This document shows, piece by piece, positions 7,800 through 15,868 of a DNA stretch of 37,236 nt; the stretch's first letter is position 1; each line of letters starts with the position of its first letter. The DNA lies in contig DAOMNO010000022.1 in the NCBI GenBank assembly GCA_035443885.1, forward strand, positions 1-37,236, given 5' to 3'. This stretch comes from DAOMNO01 sp035443885. Lineage in GTDB: Bacteria > Planctomycetota > Phycisphaerae > Phycisphaerales > SM1A02. A program made the translations under genes and the position numbers. The notes beneath the pieces were generated by a model. It was not told where the DNA came from, made no database searches, and saw only the letters and a program-made list of their open reading frames with translations.

Positions 7800-9668
7800 G
7801 TGCCAGTGAATCGAACGTTGCTCGCTGTGGTTGTGCTGGTGTGGGCGTGGGGCGTTGCGCCGGCTTCGGCTCAGCTTCGCGTTGTCAACTACAACGTGGC
7901 GCAGCTGATGGGCGACAACGCAGCGCTCGCTGATGTCATCACACAACTGCACGCCGACAACAAGCCTGGCTTTGCGGTGCCGGTGTCTGTTTTCATCTTT
8001 CAGGAAGTCCGTTCTCAGGACCTTCCCGTGCTGAAGTCGATCATCGACGCCACCGCGCCGCCTGGCGTGTTCTACGCGCAGGCGACGTTCACCACCATCG
8101 GCGGTGAAAACAACTTCGGCGGCGCGCAGGCGATGTTCTATCGCGCAGGCCTCCTGCTCGAAGATGCCGCAGAGCACATGGACATCAACACCGGCGCAGG
8201 TCGATACACCGATCGCTGGCGATTGCGTCTGCTTGGCTACGACTCGCCTCTCGCACGGTTCTATGTGTACAGCTCGCATCTCAAAGCAGGCAATACCGCA
8301 TCCGATCGACTGGATCGTCTTGCGGGTGTTCAGGCCATTCGTGCGAACGCTGACGCGCTCGAAGCAGGAACACACATCATCTACGCGGGGGATTTCAACT
8401 TCTATAACAACACGGAGCCGGGCTATGTGTTCTGGTTCCAGAGCGGCAACGGGCAGGCGGTTGATCCGCTCGGCACCGGGCCGTGGGGCGGGCCGGGCAA
8501 CGCCATCAAGCACACGCAGTCGCCTCGTCTCATCATGGCCGGCGGCCTGATCGGCGGGGGCATGGATGACCGTTTCGATTTTCAGCTCAGTACGAATCCA
8601 ATGCACGACGGCTTCGGCCTCTCGTACATCCCCGGCACGTATCGCTCATTCGGCAACGACGGGTTGCACCACGGGCAGGCGATCAACAACGGCAACAACT
8701 TCTACTACCCCGGTAATGTGCCGCTTTCCAACTTCATCGCGGATGCGCTGCATGACGGATCAGATCACATTCCTGTCGTCGTTGAATATCAGATTCCCGC
8801 ACGCATGAACGCCACCGTGCCTGCAAACTATGGCAAGGTGATTCAAGGCGCGACCTTCGGCGTGAGCTTCAGCGTGACCAATCCCGCGCCGAACGTGGTT
8901 ACGCCGCTCGGCGCGGATATTCTCGATTACACCGCCACCGGGTCCGGCGGCTTGAGCGGTGCGGTGAACGGATCACTGCCCCCTGTCAGCGGGCCGTCCA
9001 CCGGCTCAATTCCGTTAGACACCTCCACGGTCGGCACGGTCGCAGGCTCAATCACCTTCACCAGCACCAGTCAGGCTGTGCAGCCCGCATCTCTCGTGCG
9101 CAACACCACGGGCACCGTGGTGAGGCCTTCGAATCCTTCGTTCTCGTCGAGCAGTGCTATGCAGAAGCTTGCCATCGAATGGGGGCTTGATCCCAACACC
9201 GGCACGCATCAACTCGATGTGCCGGTGTGGAATCTCGGCTTCGACAGCCTACAAGCGCTGTTGAACCTCAATTCCATCAGCGGCGTCGTAGCGCCTTTCA
9301 GTTACGTCTCCGGCTTGGTGAATAACATCGGCGCTTCACCTGCGACGCTCACATTCGCATTCAACACCACCGGCCTGCGCGACGGCATCTACGAAGCTCC
9401 AATCGTCATCCACACCAGCGATGAGAATCTGCCCGGCCAGACATTCGCCGATCTCGCGCTCACGGTAACCGTGCTGCTTGGTGAAGTCATGCCCTGCCCG
9501 GCAGACCTCAACAACTCCGGCGCGGTCGATGTGCAGGATTTGCTCATCCTGCTCGGTGCGTGGGGGCCGTGCGGCAAGGGCGATTGCCCCGCGGACCTCA
9601 ACGACTCCGGCACGGTCGATGTGCAAGATCTGCTGATTCTGCTGGGTTCATGGGGCGTGTGTCCGTAA
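7800..9668 (+). CDS. Secreted endonuclease/exonuclease/phosphatase-fold protein with dockerin-like repeats
   Basis: A 622-residue exported protein. The GTG start follows GAGGGAG. The signal peptide ends at APASAQ (about residue 25). Residues 26-330 are a DNase I-like domain with all core motifs: NYNV (30-33), catalytic Glu in FQEV (E69), SSHLKAG (H160), AGDFNF (D198, N200) and the C-terminal SDH (321-323). It should be a metal-dependent phosphodiesterase on nucleic acid or phosphorylated small molecules outside the cytoplasm. Residues about 335-560 are beta-sandwich-like with many Thr, Ser and Asn. The last 58 residues are two dockerin-like repeats beginning CPADLN, with a 30-residue period. 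What these bind, if anything, is unknown. The gene is monocistronic. Confidence 0.85.
   Translation: MPVNRTLLAVVVLVWAWGVAPASAQLRVVNYNVAQLMGDNAALADVITQLHADNKPGFAVPVSVFIFQEVRSQDLPVLKSIIDATAPPGVFYAQATFTTIGGENNFGGAQAMFYRAGLLLEDAAEHMDINTGAGRYTDRWRLRLLGYDSPLARFYVYSSHLKAGNTASDRLDRLAGVQAIRANADALEAGTHIIYAGDFNFYNNTEPGYVFWFQSGNGQAVDPLGTGPWGGPGNAIKHTQSPRLIMAGGLIGGGMDDRFDFQLSTNPMHDGFGLSYIPGTYRSFGNDGLHHGQAINNGNNFYYPGNVPLSNFIADALHDGSDHIPVVVEYQIPARMNATVPANYGKVIQGATFGVSFSVTNPAPNVVTPLGADILDYTATGSGGLSGAVNGSLPPVSGPSTGSIPLDTSTVGTVAGSITFTSTSQAVQPASLVRNTTGTVVRPSNPSFSSSSAMQKLAIEWGLDPNTGTHQLDVPVWNLGFDSLQALLNLNSISGVVAPFSYVSGLVNNIGASPATLTFAFNTTGLRDGIYEAPIVIHTSDENLPGQTFADLALTVTVLLGEVMPCPADLNNSGAVDVQDLLILLGAWGPCGKGDCPADLNDSGTVDVQDLLILLGSWGVCP
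9495..9665 (+). repeat. Two dockerin-like repeats, 90-bp period
   Basis: Unit one (9495-9584) and unit two (9585-9665) encode CPADLNxSGxVDVQDLLILLGxWG. The Asp/Asn-rich start (D-x-N-x-S-G-x-V-D) fits an EF-hand-like calcium loop as in type I dockerins. The two units are also close at DNA level, so they probably arose by local duplication. Confidence 0.8.
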
Positions 9669-9674
9669 GGCGCA

Positions 9675-9729
9675 GTTGTCAGCAGTCAGTTCACAGCGCG
9701 CGGCATTGCGCGATGCTGCCGCTGACAAC
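9675..9729. terminator. Inverted repeat between convergent genes
   Basis: GTTGTCAGC at 9675-9683 and GCTGACAAC at 9721-9729 are perfect 9-base arms 37 bases apart, with a smaller CGCGC/GCGCG pairing inside. It lies between the convergent nuclease and coiled-coil genes and could end transcription from both sides. It has no T-tract, so the role is tentative. Confidence 0.4.
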
Positions 9730-9742
9730 GGCGAACGGATAA

Positions 9743-10354
9743 CTATCCCCTGCTCTGCCTGAGCGCGAGGATCAGCTCCACCTTCCCCACCTGTTCATCG
9801 AGTTGTTGAGCGATCTGCACCGGTGTGCGGCCCGTATCTGCAAGCTCATACACAGAACGCGAAAGCGGATCGACCGCATCTGCATTCGCATGGGCGGCCC
9901 GTCGTGGCGGCGGAACATCACGAGGCGATTCCACGGGCGGCGCAGGTTCACTGATCGCTTGCTGCTGGGGCGAGGCTTCTCGAACTAATGATTCCAACTG
10001 CGCGATGCGATGCTCCGCTTCTTCCAGCAACAGTTCCAATCGAGCTGATTTCGTGTCCAGCAGTGTTGCCAGTGATTGCGCGATGTCGAGCGATTCGGGC
10101 GAGAGGCCCTGGCGCCTGGCGCGATGTTCTGCATCGGCCTTGATCTGATCCAGTCGTTCGCGCGGCGAGAGCGACTCCGCCTGCCTGCGGGCGATCTTGC
10201 CCCGCATCGACATGCCGAGCATGATCGCCATGATGACGATGCCCAGCACGACAAGCATGGGAATGAGCATTTCATTCGCGCTGCGCTCACTGGGCGGCAG
10301 CACGGGCGGGCTGCTGAGCAGGGTTGTGAACAGAATGGCTGCGGTTCCGGTCAC
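9743..10354 (-). CDS. Membrane-anchored coiled-coil protein with C-terminal HTH-like segment
   Basis: A 203-residue protein. The GTG start follows GAGGAG. An N-terminal hydrophobic stretch and a strong helix at about residues 30-48 (LIPMLVVLGIVIMAIMLGMSM) anchor it. A coiled coil (about 60-125, with SPRERLDQIKADAEHRARRQ and LELLLEEAEHRIAQLESLV) and a Pro-rich linker follow. The end, SVYELADTGRTPVQIAQQLDEQVGKVELILALR, resembles the HTH-like tail of DUF2802/DUF6115 proteins. Function unknown; the cytoplasmic tail may bind a partner rather than DNA. It is divergent from tilS, with only about 40 bp between them. Confidence 0.7.
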   Translation of the reverse strand: MTGTAAILFTTLLSSPPVLPPSERSANEMLIPMLVVLGIVIMAIMLGMSMRGKIARRQAESLSPRERLDQIKADAEHRARRQGLSPESLDIAQSLATLLDTKSARLELLLEEAEHRIAQLESLVREASPQQQAISEPAPPVESPRDVPPPRRAAHANADAVDPLSRSVYELADTGRTPVQIAQQLDEQVGKVELILALRQSRG

Positions 10355-10396
10355 GGGTGCTCCTCGTGCGGTTGCTCCGCCGCATAGTATCGAGTG

Positions 10397-11506
10397 ATGA
10401 GCGATACGCCACGTTCACAACCCCCGGTCTTCGCGGCGGCCCGCACGGACGCCATGCCTGAAGCGGCGCGGCGGCATCCGCTCGTCGCGGAGATTGCGAA
10501 GCAGCTTCGCCTGCGCTGCGGCATGGAGCAGGGCGGGACGCTGTTGGTCGCTGTCAGTGGCGGGTCGGATTCCCTCGCGCTGCTGCTGGCGTGCGCCGCG
10601 GTGCGCGATCAGCACCCCGGTGCGGGCGCGTCCGGTCGATTGCAACTGATCGCAGCGCACGTGCATCATCATCTTCGTGAATCTGCGGACGACGACATGG
10701 CGCATGTTGAGGAAGTGTGCCACAGACTGGATGTGCCGTTGCACATTGCGCACGTGCACCCTGCGCATGAAACAGGCAACCTCGCTGCGAATGCGAGACG
10801 GCTGCGTTATGAAGCTCTTGCACGTTGTGCGAGGCACGTCGGTGCGGCACACGTCGCTACGGCGCATCACGCAGAGGACCAGCTTGAAACGCTCCTCATC
10901 GCGCTGTGCCGCGGCGGGGGGCCTGCGGGCATGGCGGGCATGGCATGGTCGCGACCTTTGCAGGATGGCATCTCGCTTATTCGACCGCTTCTCGCAGTGC
11001 GCAAGGCTGCATGTGAATCGCTTTGCGAAACAGCGGGAATCACGTGGCGCGTGGACCCCACGAACGTAAGAACAGACTTGGTGCGAGGCCGCCTTCGCCG
11101 CGATGTGCTGCCCGTGCTGGAATCGCTCTGGCCCGATGCGCCGATTCGCGCCGCCGCCGCCGCGGAGACGTTCGCGCTCGCAGCCTCACTTCTGAACGAA
11201 GAGGTACAGCACGTCTTCGGCGAAGCATCATTTCGCCGCTGGCCACGCGAGCGACTGGCTGCGCAGCCGTTGCCCGTGATTGCTGCGGGCCTTCGCCGCG
11301 CTGCGATGGATGCGCTCGGCAGCGGGGGCGATGCGTTTGGTCGCAGGTCAATCATGCCCGCAGTGGAAGCCGTCGCGGATGGCGACCGTTCACCCCGCCG
11401 ATTCGAACTGGCGGGCGGCGTGTGCGTGATGGTTACCGCGCGCGAAGTGATTTTGGAGCAGGAAAAGAGCCGTTCGCTGAAGGATGACGATGGAGAATCA
11501 CGCTGA
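10397..11506 (+). CDS. tilS: tRNA(Ile)-lysidine synthase
   Basis: A 369-residue N-type ATP pyrophosphatase that converts C34 of the minor tRNA-Ile to lysidine, so that the anticodon reads AUA and the tRNA is charged with Ile. The PP-loop SGGSDS is at residues 54-59 after LLVAV. HVHHHLRESADDD, NLAANARRLRYEAL and ATAHHAEDQLETLL are the expected downstream motifs. DPTNVRTDLVRGRLRRDVLP marks the end of the catalytic domain. It is at the short end for the family, lacking most of the C-terminal domains of the E. coli enzyme. Start is either ATG 10397 or the adjacent GTG 10394. Its stop overlaps the next gene's start (TGATG). Confidence 0.92.
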   Translation: MSDTPRSQPPVFAAARTDAMPEAARRHPLVAEIAKQLRLRCGMEQGGTLLVAVSGGSDSLALLLACAAVRDQHPGAGASGRLQLIAAHVHHHLRESADDDMAHVEEVCHRLDVPLHIAHVHPAHETGNLAANARRLRYEALARCARHVGAAHVATAHHAEDQLETLLIALCRGGGPAGMAGMAWSRPLQDGISLIRPLLAVRKAACESLCETAGITWRVDPTNVRTDLVRGRLRRDVLPVLESLWPDAPIRAAAAAETFALAASLLNEEVQHVFGEASFRRWPRERLAAQPLPVIAAGLRRAAMDALGSGGDAFGRRSIMPAVEAVADGDRSPRRFELAGGVCVMVTAREVILEQEKSRSLKDDDGESR

Positions 11507-11901
11507 TGACGAATGCTGTGCCGATCGCGCTTGTGGGCCATTGCGGACCCGACATGATGATGCTGACGACAGCGATGCGTCGCATTTCACCGGAGTCGCC
11601 CATCATGAAGGCGAACGATGCCAGTTCGCTTGAGCAGGCGTTGGCAAGCCGTGCCGTGCTGCTGGTGAACCGCGTGCTGGACGGGGAGTTTGGTGGCTCA
11701 GTGGGCGATCAAGGCATCTCGCTCATCTGTTCGCTCGTACAGCGCAACCCCGCACCCGCGATGCTGCTGATCTCAAATTACGAAGAATCGCAGGAGCAGG
11801 CGGAAGCAGCAGGCGCGATGCCGGGTTTCGGCAAGTCGCAGCTTTACGATGAAGCGACGGCTTTGCGCGTGCAGGCGGCTCTTCGCCGCGCGGGTGCGTG
11901 A
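11506..11901 (+). CDS. Receiver-like (pseudo-receiver) small protein
   Basis: A 131-residue protein whose start overlaps the tilS stop by one base, so the two are probably translationally coupled. The alternating strands and helices (PIALVGHCG, AVLLVNRVLDGEF, AMLLISNYEESQEQAEAAG, GFGKSQLYDEATALRVQAAL) look like a CheY-type receiver. LISNY sits at the Ser/Thr strand and GKSQL at the conserved Lys. The phosphoacceptor Asp appears to be Asn (LLVNR), so it is probably not phosphorylated. It carries no output domain. A link to tRNA modification is suggested only by position. Confidence 0.65.
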   Translation: MTNAVPIALVGHCGPDMMMLTTAMRRISPESPIMKANDASSLEQALASRAVLLVNRVLDGEFGGSVGDQGISLICSLVQRNPAPAMLLISNYEESQEQAEAAGAMPGFGKSQLYDEATALRVQAALRRAGA

Positions 11902-11935
11902 AAAAAGATTCGCGTCTGCTTTACACTTCGCATCC

Positions 11936-13147
11936 ATGAGCGGTCGCGCGATCCCTATCTTGTCTGCCGATCAGGCCGCGACGTTGCTGCTGCAGGCGCA
12001 GGGGCTGCTGGCGGACCCTTCCAGACGAGCGACGCCCGCCACAACCGCGAAACTCATTGAATCGCTCGGCTTCGTACAGATCGATTCGATCAACATCGTC
12101 GAACGGGCGCATCATCTCACCCTCTTCTCCCGGCTGGACGGCTATCGGCCGCCGATGCTCGCCAAACTGCTTGAGCGCGATCGCCTGCTCTTCGAGCACT
12201 GGACGCATGACGCATCCGCCATTCCGGTGCAGTGGTTCGCGCACTGGAAGCCGCGATTCGCGAAGCATCACGCGCGCGTTCGGCGGAGCGCGTGGTGGCG
12301 CGAGCGCATGGGTCGCAATGCCAAAAAAATCATCGCTGCCGTGCGTGAGCGCATCGAGCGCGAAGGTCCGCTGCTGTCGCGTGATTTTGAGAATCCCGTC
12401 AAGCGCGAAGGCGACGGCGCGTGGTGGGGGTGGAAGCCGGATAAGGCCGCGCTCGAGTATCTGTGGCGCAGCGGCGAGTTGGCGATTGCGCAGCGGGTGA
12501 ACTTTCACAAAGTGTACGACCTGATTGAGCGTGTGCTGCCGGAAGCGCACGCCCTGCCTGAGCCAGATCGAGCCGCACACATCGACTGGGCTTGTCGCAG
12601 CGCGCTGGAGCGGCTTGGCGTCGCCACCCCGACGGAACTCGCGGCGTTCTGGCGTGCGATCGAGATCAACGAAGCCCGGGACTGGTGTGAGCGCGCTGTG
12701 AAGCGGGGCGATGTCGAGCGCGTACAGGTGCAGCCGAGAGATGGCGCGAAGGTACAGATGTCGTTTGCCGCTGTGGATTGGAGGCGGCGCTTGGATCGCG
12801 CTTCATCGCCACCTGCGCGGATGCGGTTGCTGTCTCCATTCGATCCCGTGCTGCGCGATCGCCAGCGAGCGATGCGATTGTTCGGTTTTGACTATCGGTT
12901 TGAGGCGTTCGTCCCCGCAGCGAAGCGGAAGTACGGCTACTACACACTGCCGATGCTTGAGGGTGGCCGTTTCGTCGGTCGAGCGGATGCCAAGTTCCAT
13001 CGGGATCGTTCCACACTTGCGCTGCGTGTGTTCTGGGAAGCGAGCATCAAGCCCACGCGCGCCAGGCGTGCGATGCTTGAGGACGCAGCATCACGACTGG
13101 CACTGCAGATCGGTGCGGAACGAAGCGAGCTGAGTGGCGGGAGCTAA
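11936..13147 (+). CDS. YcaQ/AlkZ-type winged-helix DNA glycosylase
   Basis: A 403-residue member of the HTH_42 (DUF1006) family, whose characterised members excise bases at DNA interstrand crosslinks or bulky alkyl adducts. The catalytic Q-x-D form is visible as Q48-I-D50 in LGFVQIDSINIVERAHHLTL. Other family traits are LLFEHWTHDASAIP, a Trp- and Arg-rich central region, LLSPFDPVLRDRQRAMRLFGFDYRFE and YYTLPMLEGGRFVGRADAK. Length is normal for the E. coli YcaQ group. I chose the ATG at 11936 because the upstream 29 codons overlap the preceding gene and look non-coding. Repair of crosslinks is the family function; the lesion here is not known. Confidence 0.85.
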   Translation: MSGRAIPILSADQAATLLLQAQGLLADPSRRATPATTAKLIESLGFVQIDSINIVERAHHLTLFSRLDGYRPPMLAKLLERDRLLFEHWTHDASAIPVQWFAHWKPRFAKHHARVRRSAWWRERMGRNAKKIIAAVRERIEREGPLLSRDFENPVKREGDGAWWGWKPDKAALEYLWRSGELAIAQRVNFHKVYDLIERVLPEAHALPEPDRAAHIDWACRSALERLGVATPTELAAFWRAIEINEARDWCERAVKRGDVERVQVQPRDGAKVQMSFAAVDWRRRLDRASSPPARMRLLSPFDPVLRDRQRAMRLFGFDYRFEAFVPAAKRKYGYYTLPMLEGGRFVGRADAKFHRDRSTLALRVFWEASIKPTRARRAMLEDAASRLALQIGAERSELSGGS

Positions 13148-13665
13148 GGTCGATCGCGCCACATGCCGCGACGATGCCGCCGCGCATTATTCTGCGCCTG
13201 CGCGTATCGCGTAAGCATGGCGTGGGGCCAACGCTCTTCCACCGATGCGAGGCCGGCTTCAAGTAGTGATTCATTCAGCGTGCCGCCTTCGGGCAGGTGA
13301 ATGTGTGCGAGGATGCGCCCGAACGGGTCGCGCGTTCGTTGTGCTTCCAGCGCAAGCGTAACGGCTTGTCCTTCATAGGCGCGGATGAACGCAAGGGCTT
13401 CCGTTTCGCCTTCGCCTTCAGACATTGCGATGCCCCACAGCATGATCTGCGTGGTTTCACTGCCCGCAAGCGCGTCTGGCGCATCGAGTTCGATGAGCAG
13501 GGGCGTGATGCAGCGGCTGATGCGGAACGTGCCGCCGTGATGGCTCACCATGTCGTTCTGCCTCGGGGCGAGCAGCAGGCCTGCCCGATCAGCGGCCATG
13601 AGCAGCACAAGCGCACCGCTCGCGGCGATTCGAGCGATTCGACGTGATGCAACGCGTGTATGCAC
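13144..13665 (-). CDS. Staphylococcal nuclease-like protein, probably inactive
   Basis: A 173-residue SNase-fold (OB-fold) protein with an N-terminal signal or anchor helix (ARIAASGALVLLMAADRAGLLL). The second half matches well: QRTRDPFGRILAHIHLPEGG at residues 109-128 keeps the Arg87 equivalent (R110), followed by TLNESLLEAGLASV and a C-terminal NNARRHRRGMWRDRP. The first half is eroded: the Arg35 position is Met75, the Asp40 position Ala80, and no DGD motif is seen where the calcium ligand Asp21 belongs. Only the Glu43 position (E83) is kept. It is therefore probably a binding protein rather than a nuclease. It is the last gene of a four-gene minus-strand cluster; the 3' end overlaps the stop of the convergent glycosylase gene by 4 bp. 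Confidence 0.7.
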   Translation of the reverse strand: MHTRVASRRIARIAASGALVLLMAADRAGLLLAPRQNDMVSHHGGTFRISRCITPLLIELDAPDALAGSETTQIMLWGIAMSEGEGETEALAFIRAYEGQAVTLALEAQRTRDPFGRILAHIHLPEGGTLNESLLEAGLASVEERWPHAMLTRYAQAQNNARRHRRGMWRDRP

Positions 13666-13684
13666 GGCTGCCCCCTGCGTAACG

Positions 13685-14356
13685 CTACGACTTCACGCGA
13701 GGCCGCTTGCCGGTCGGCTCAGCACTGGCTGCTTCGCGGCAGAGCTTCTCGATGAACTGATGCAGCTTCTCATGTTCAGGAATGATGTCGAGCTTGGCGA
13801 TGGCGGCATCAAGACGGCGAACCGACTCCATCGCGGGATCGATGCTCGCGATGGCCTCATCGCCGATTGCTTCCATCGCGCTGACGAACCACGACATGGC
13901 GGGCGCTGCGGGCTTGGCGGGCGGCTTTACGCGCGTGCGCACGGTGTCGCCCGCGCCGACAGCAACGATCGGCCACAGACCCAGCTTCGTTTTCGGCTCG
14001 CGGCAGACGATCGCGACGGGGACTTCACGCTGCAGTGCCGCGAGACGCAGTTTGCGAGCATCCGCGCCGACGAGCGGGGGCTGGATGAGATAGCAGCCCG
14101 GCTCGATGTGCATCTCGTCCGTGATGGGTTCTTCAATCACGCGCACATTGCCCGCGTCAATCGCCAGTTGCGTGCGCAGTCGCCGGGCTTCCTGCAGGGG
14201 CAGAATGATGCGCGCCATCGCGTCGAAATCTGCGTCCTGCCGAGCCATTTGCAGGGCCTTGACAGCGAGGCGTTCGGCTTCAAAGTACGCCGTGCGCGCC
14301 ATTGCCGCGCCCACCTTCTCCATCAGTTCATCAATGCGCTGTTTCTTTTGGGGCAC
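13685..14356 (-). CDS. Hypothetical protein, cluster gene 3
   Basis: A 223-residue soluble protein with a GTG start, 15 bp after the stop of the upstream gene. The N-terminus (RIDELMEKVGAAMARTAYFEAERLAVKALQMARQ) is a helical, TPR-like pair. The middle has beta segments such as GCYLIQPPLVGADARKLRLAAL and VPVAIVCREPKTKLGLWPIVAVG. A Pro/Ala linker leads to a C-terminal helical part (AMSWFVSAMEAIGDEAIASIDP) and a basic tail. No catalytic motif is recognised. It may form a functional set with the two upstream genes. Confidence 0.7.
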   Translation of the reverse strand: MPQKKQRIDELMEKVGAAMARTAYFEAERLAVKALQMARQDADFDAMARIILPLQEARRLRTQLAIDAGNVRVIEEPITDEMHIEPGCYLIQPPLVGADARKLRLAALQREVPVAIVCREPKTKLGLWPIVAVGAGDTVRTRVKPPAKPAAPAMSWFVSAMEAIGDEAIASIDPAMESVRRLDAAIAKLDIIPEHEKLHQFIEKLCREAASAEPTGKRPRVKS

Positions 14357-14371
14357 GCGGTATCTTTCGGC

Positions 14372-14989
14372 TCACTGTTGCAACGAGGCAAGGCGTCGCC
14401 GCATTTCATGCAGCAGGCCGCGCCATTGTTCCGCCACATCGGGCATTTCGTAAAGCAGGGTATCGGCAAGCCCGACGGTGTCATCCGCCTCAAGCTGCCG
14501 GAACAGCGTGTGGAGCTGTTGTTCGAGGCGTTGAATGACCTCTTCGGCGGGTGTGCCCTCGATGGTGAGATCGTCAAGGGACATCCCAAGCAGCGATGTG
14601 CCTTGTGAAACCGCCTGTTGCACAGAGACCCAGATGCCCAGCGACTCGTTCAGACTCTGCATCGCGTCGCTTTTCTGATCGGCCTGAAGGAGTTCTGCTG
14701 CCTGTTCCTGAAGCGAGCAGGCGTCGGTGAGCGCGTCCGCAGCTTCGCCGAACATTGAGCTGACGAGCGCGTGCGGCTCAGCGGTGGTGAGTATCACTTC
14801 CTGCGCGGATGCGCCTTCGCGCTCACAGGCTTCTACATCTTCTGCGGTCCAGCTCGCGCCGTCCACAACGATATCGACAATCATGCGGCCATCGCGCTCG
14901 GCGATCGCAGCGCAGGCAGCGATGACTTTCGCGACGGAGTCGCTTCCGAGGTCGACATCGCATTCACGTCCGTCAACTACGACCCGCAT
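14372..14989 (-). CDS. Hypothetical protein, cluster gene 2
   Basis: A 205-residue acidic, soluble protein. The ATG is preceded by AAAGGAG at good spacing. The N-terminal 70 residues (MRVVVDGRECDVDLGSDSVAKVIAACAAIAERDGRMIVDIVVDGASW) look like a small beta-grasp or ubiquitin-like module. The remainder is helical and Glu/Gln-rich (EQAAELLQADQKSDAMQSLNESLGIW, EEVIQRLEQQLHTLFRQLEADD), possibly a helical bundle or coiled coil. It has no signal peptide or membrane helix. Function unknown. Confidence 0.7.
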   Translation of the reverse strand: MRVVVDGRECDVDLGSDSVAKVIAACAAIAERDGRMIVDIVVDGASWTAEDVEACEREGASAQEVILTTAEPHALVSSMFGEAADALTDACSLQEQAAELLQADQKSDAMQSLNESLGIWVSVQQAVSQGTSLLGMSLDDLTIEGTPAEEVIQRLEQQLHTLFRQLEADDTVGLADTLLYEMPDVAEQWRGLLHEMRRRLASLQQ

Positions 14990-15105
14990 GGTTGCTCCTT
15001 TCAGGAGTGCGTCCGGCTCAACCCCCGGCTTTCCCCCGTATCCCCCGATCCATCTGGTGTGTTCCGGGCTGTTCCGTCAATCAAGGCGGGGTTTTTGATG
15101 TTCGG

Positions 15106-15678
15106 TCATGTTGCCACAGCGTCGGCCATTTCATCGGCGAGTACGGCGTTGCCTAGGTTGATGCGAACAGCGCCGTCGGGCACGATCTCAATGAGTACCG
15201 GCGCAGCCGTGGGAATCAGCATGAGACCCTGATCGGGGTGTTCCGCGTCGTTAAACAATGCTTCGATGAGTGCGATGACGGTGTGGAAGTCCGCAGGCTC
15301 GCACAGCAGCGGATCGCGCGTGTTCAGTTCAACCGTGGCGGCAGCGTCCATCTCCTGCCAGTCTTCGTTGCTGGCCAGGCTGAAAGCCACCGCGTCGAAC
15401 ACGCGCCGCCACTTGCCGATGGGAATGAGCAGAATCTGCTCGAAGTTGAGCAGATGGATGACGTGCTCGACAACTTTAGGCAGGCGTTCCTTCTCGAAGG
15501 ATGTAACAGAGGCACCTTCAAGCGGCACCGCGCAGCTCGCGGGGCACGCCAGGTGTAGCCTGACCATGCCTTCAATCGGCTCCATCGCCAGATGCACTCG
15601 GTCGGGGCCTTCCTCAACTCGAGTCAGCCTGTGATCGCGAAGAAGGTTTTCGACTTCAGATTCGTGAACGAATTCCAC
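15106..15678 (-). CDS. Hypothetical protein, cluster gene 1
   Basis: A 190-residue soluble protein with a GTG start behind GGGAG. Mixed alpha/beta character is seen in LRDHRLTRVEEGPDRVHLAM, MVRLHLACPASCAVPL and LLIPIGKWRRVFDAVAFSLAS, with a C-terminal LIEIVPDGAVRINLGNAVLADEMA. No motif is recognised. It is the first of four same-strand genes; 116 bp separate it from the next gene, so the later genes may have their own promoter. It is divergent from the phosphatase/rpiB operon. Confidence 0.65.
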   Translation of the reverse strand: MEFVHESEVENLLRDHRLTRVEEGPDRVHLAMEPIEGMVRLHLACPASCAVPLEGASVTSFEKERLPKVVEHVIHLLNFEQILLIPIGKWRRVFDAVAFSLASNEDWQEMDAAATVELNTRDPLLCEPADFHTVIALIEALFNDAEHPDQGLMLIPTAAPVLIEIVPDGAVRINLGNAVLADEMADAVAT

Positions 15679-15868
15679 CAGTCACTCCCAGTCTCAGCCT
15701 GCGCACATACTAGGGCTGAAGCGGCAATTCCTGCAATTCGAACGCCGCCCGCCAGCCTAGTGTACCATCCTTGCAACTCACGACGCACCCCGCAAGCGAG
15801 CGGGGGCATCGTGCCGACTGATTCGCGAAGCAACCCCTGCCGGTTGCTTCATCACGCCCATTGTGTCC

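Noticed and set aside
15709..15761. ACTAGG/CCTAGT inverted repeat between divergent genes
   Set aside because: Six-base arms over 40 bases apart are expected by chance at this scale; no promoter elements line up with it.
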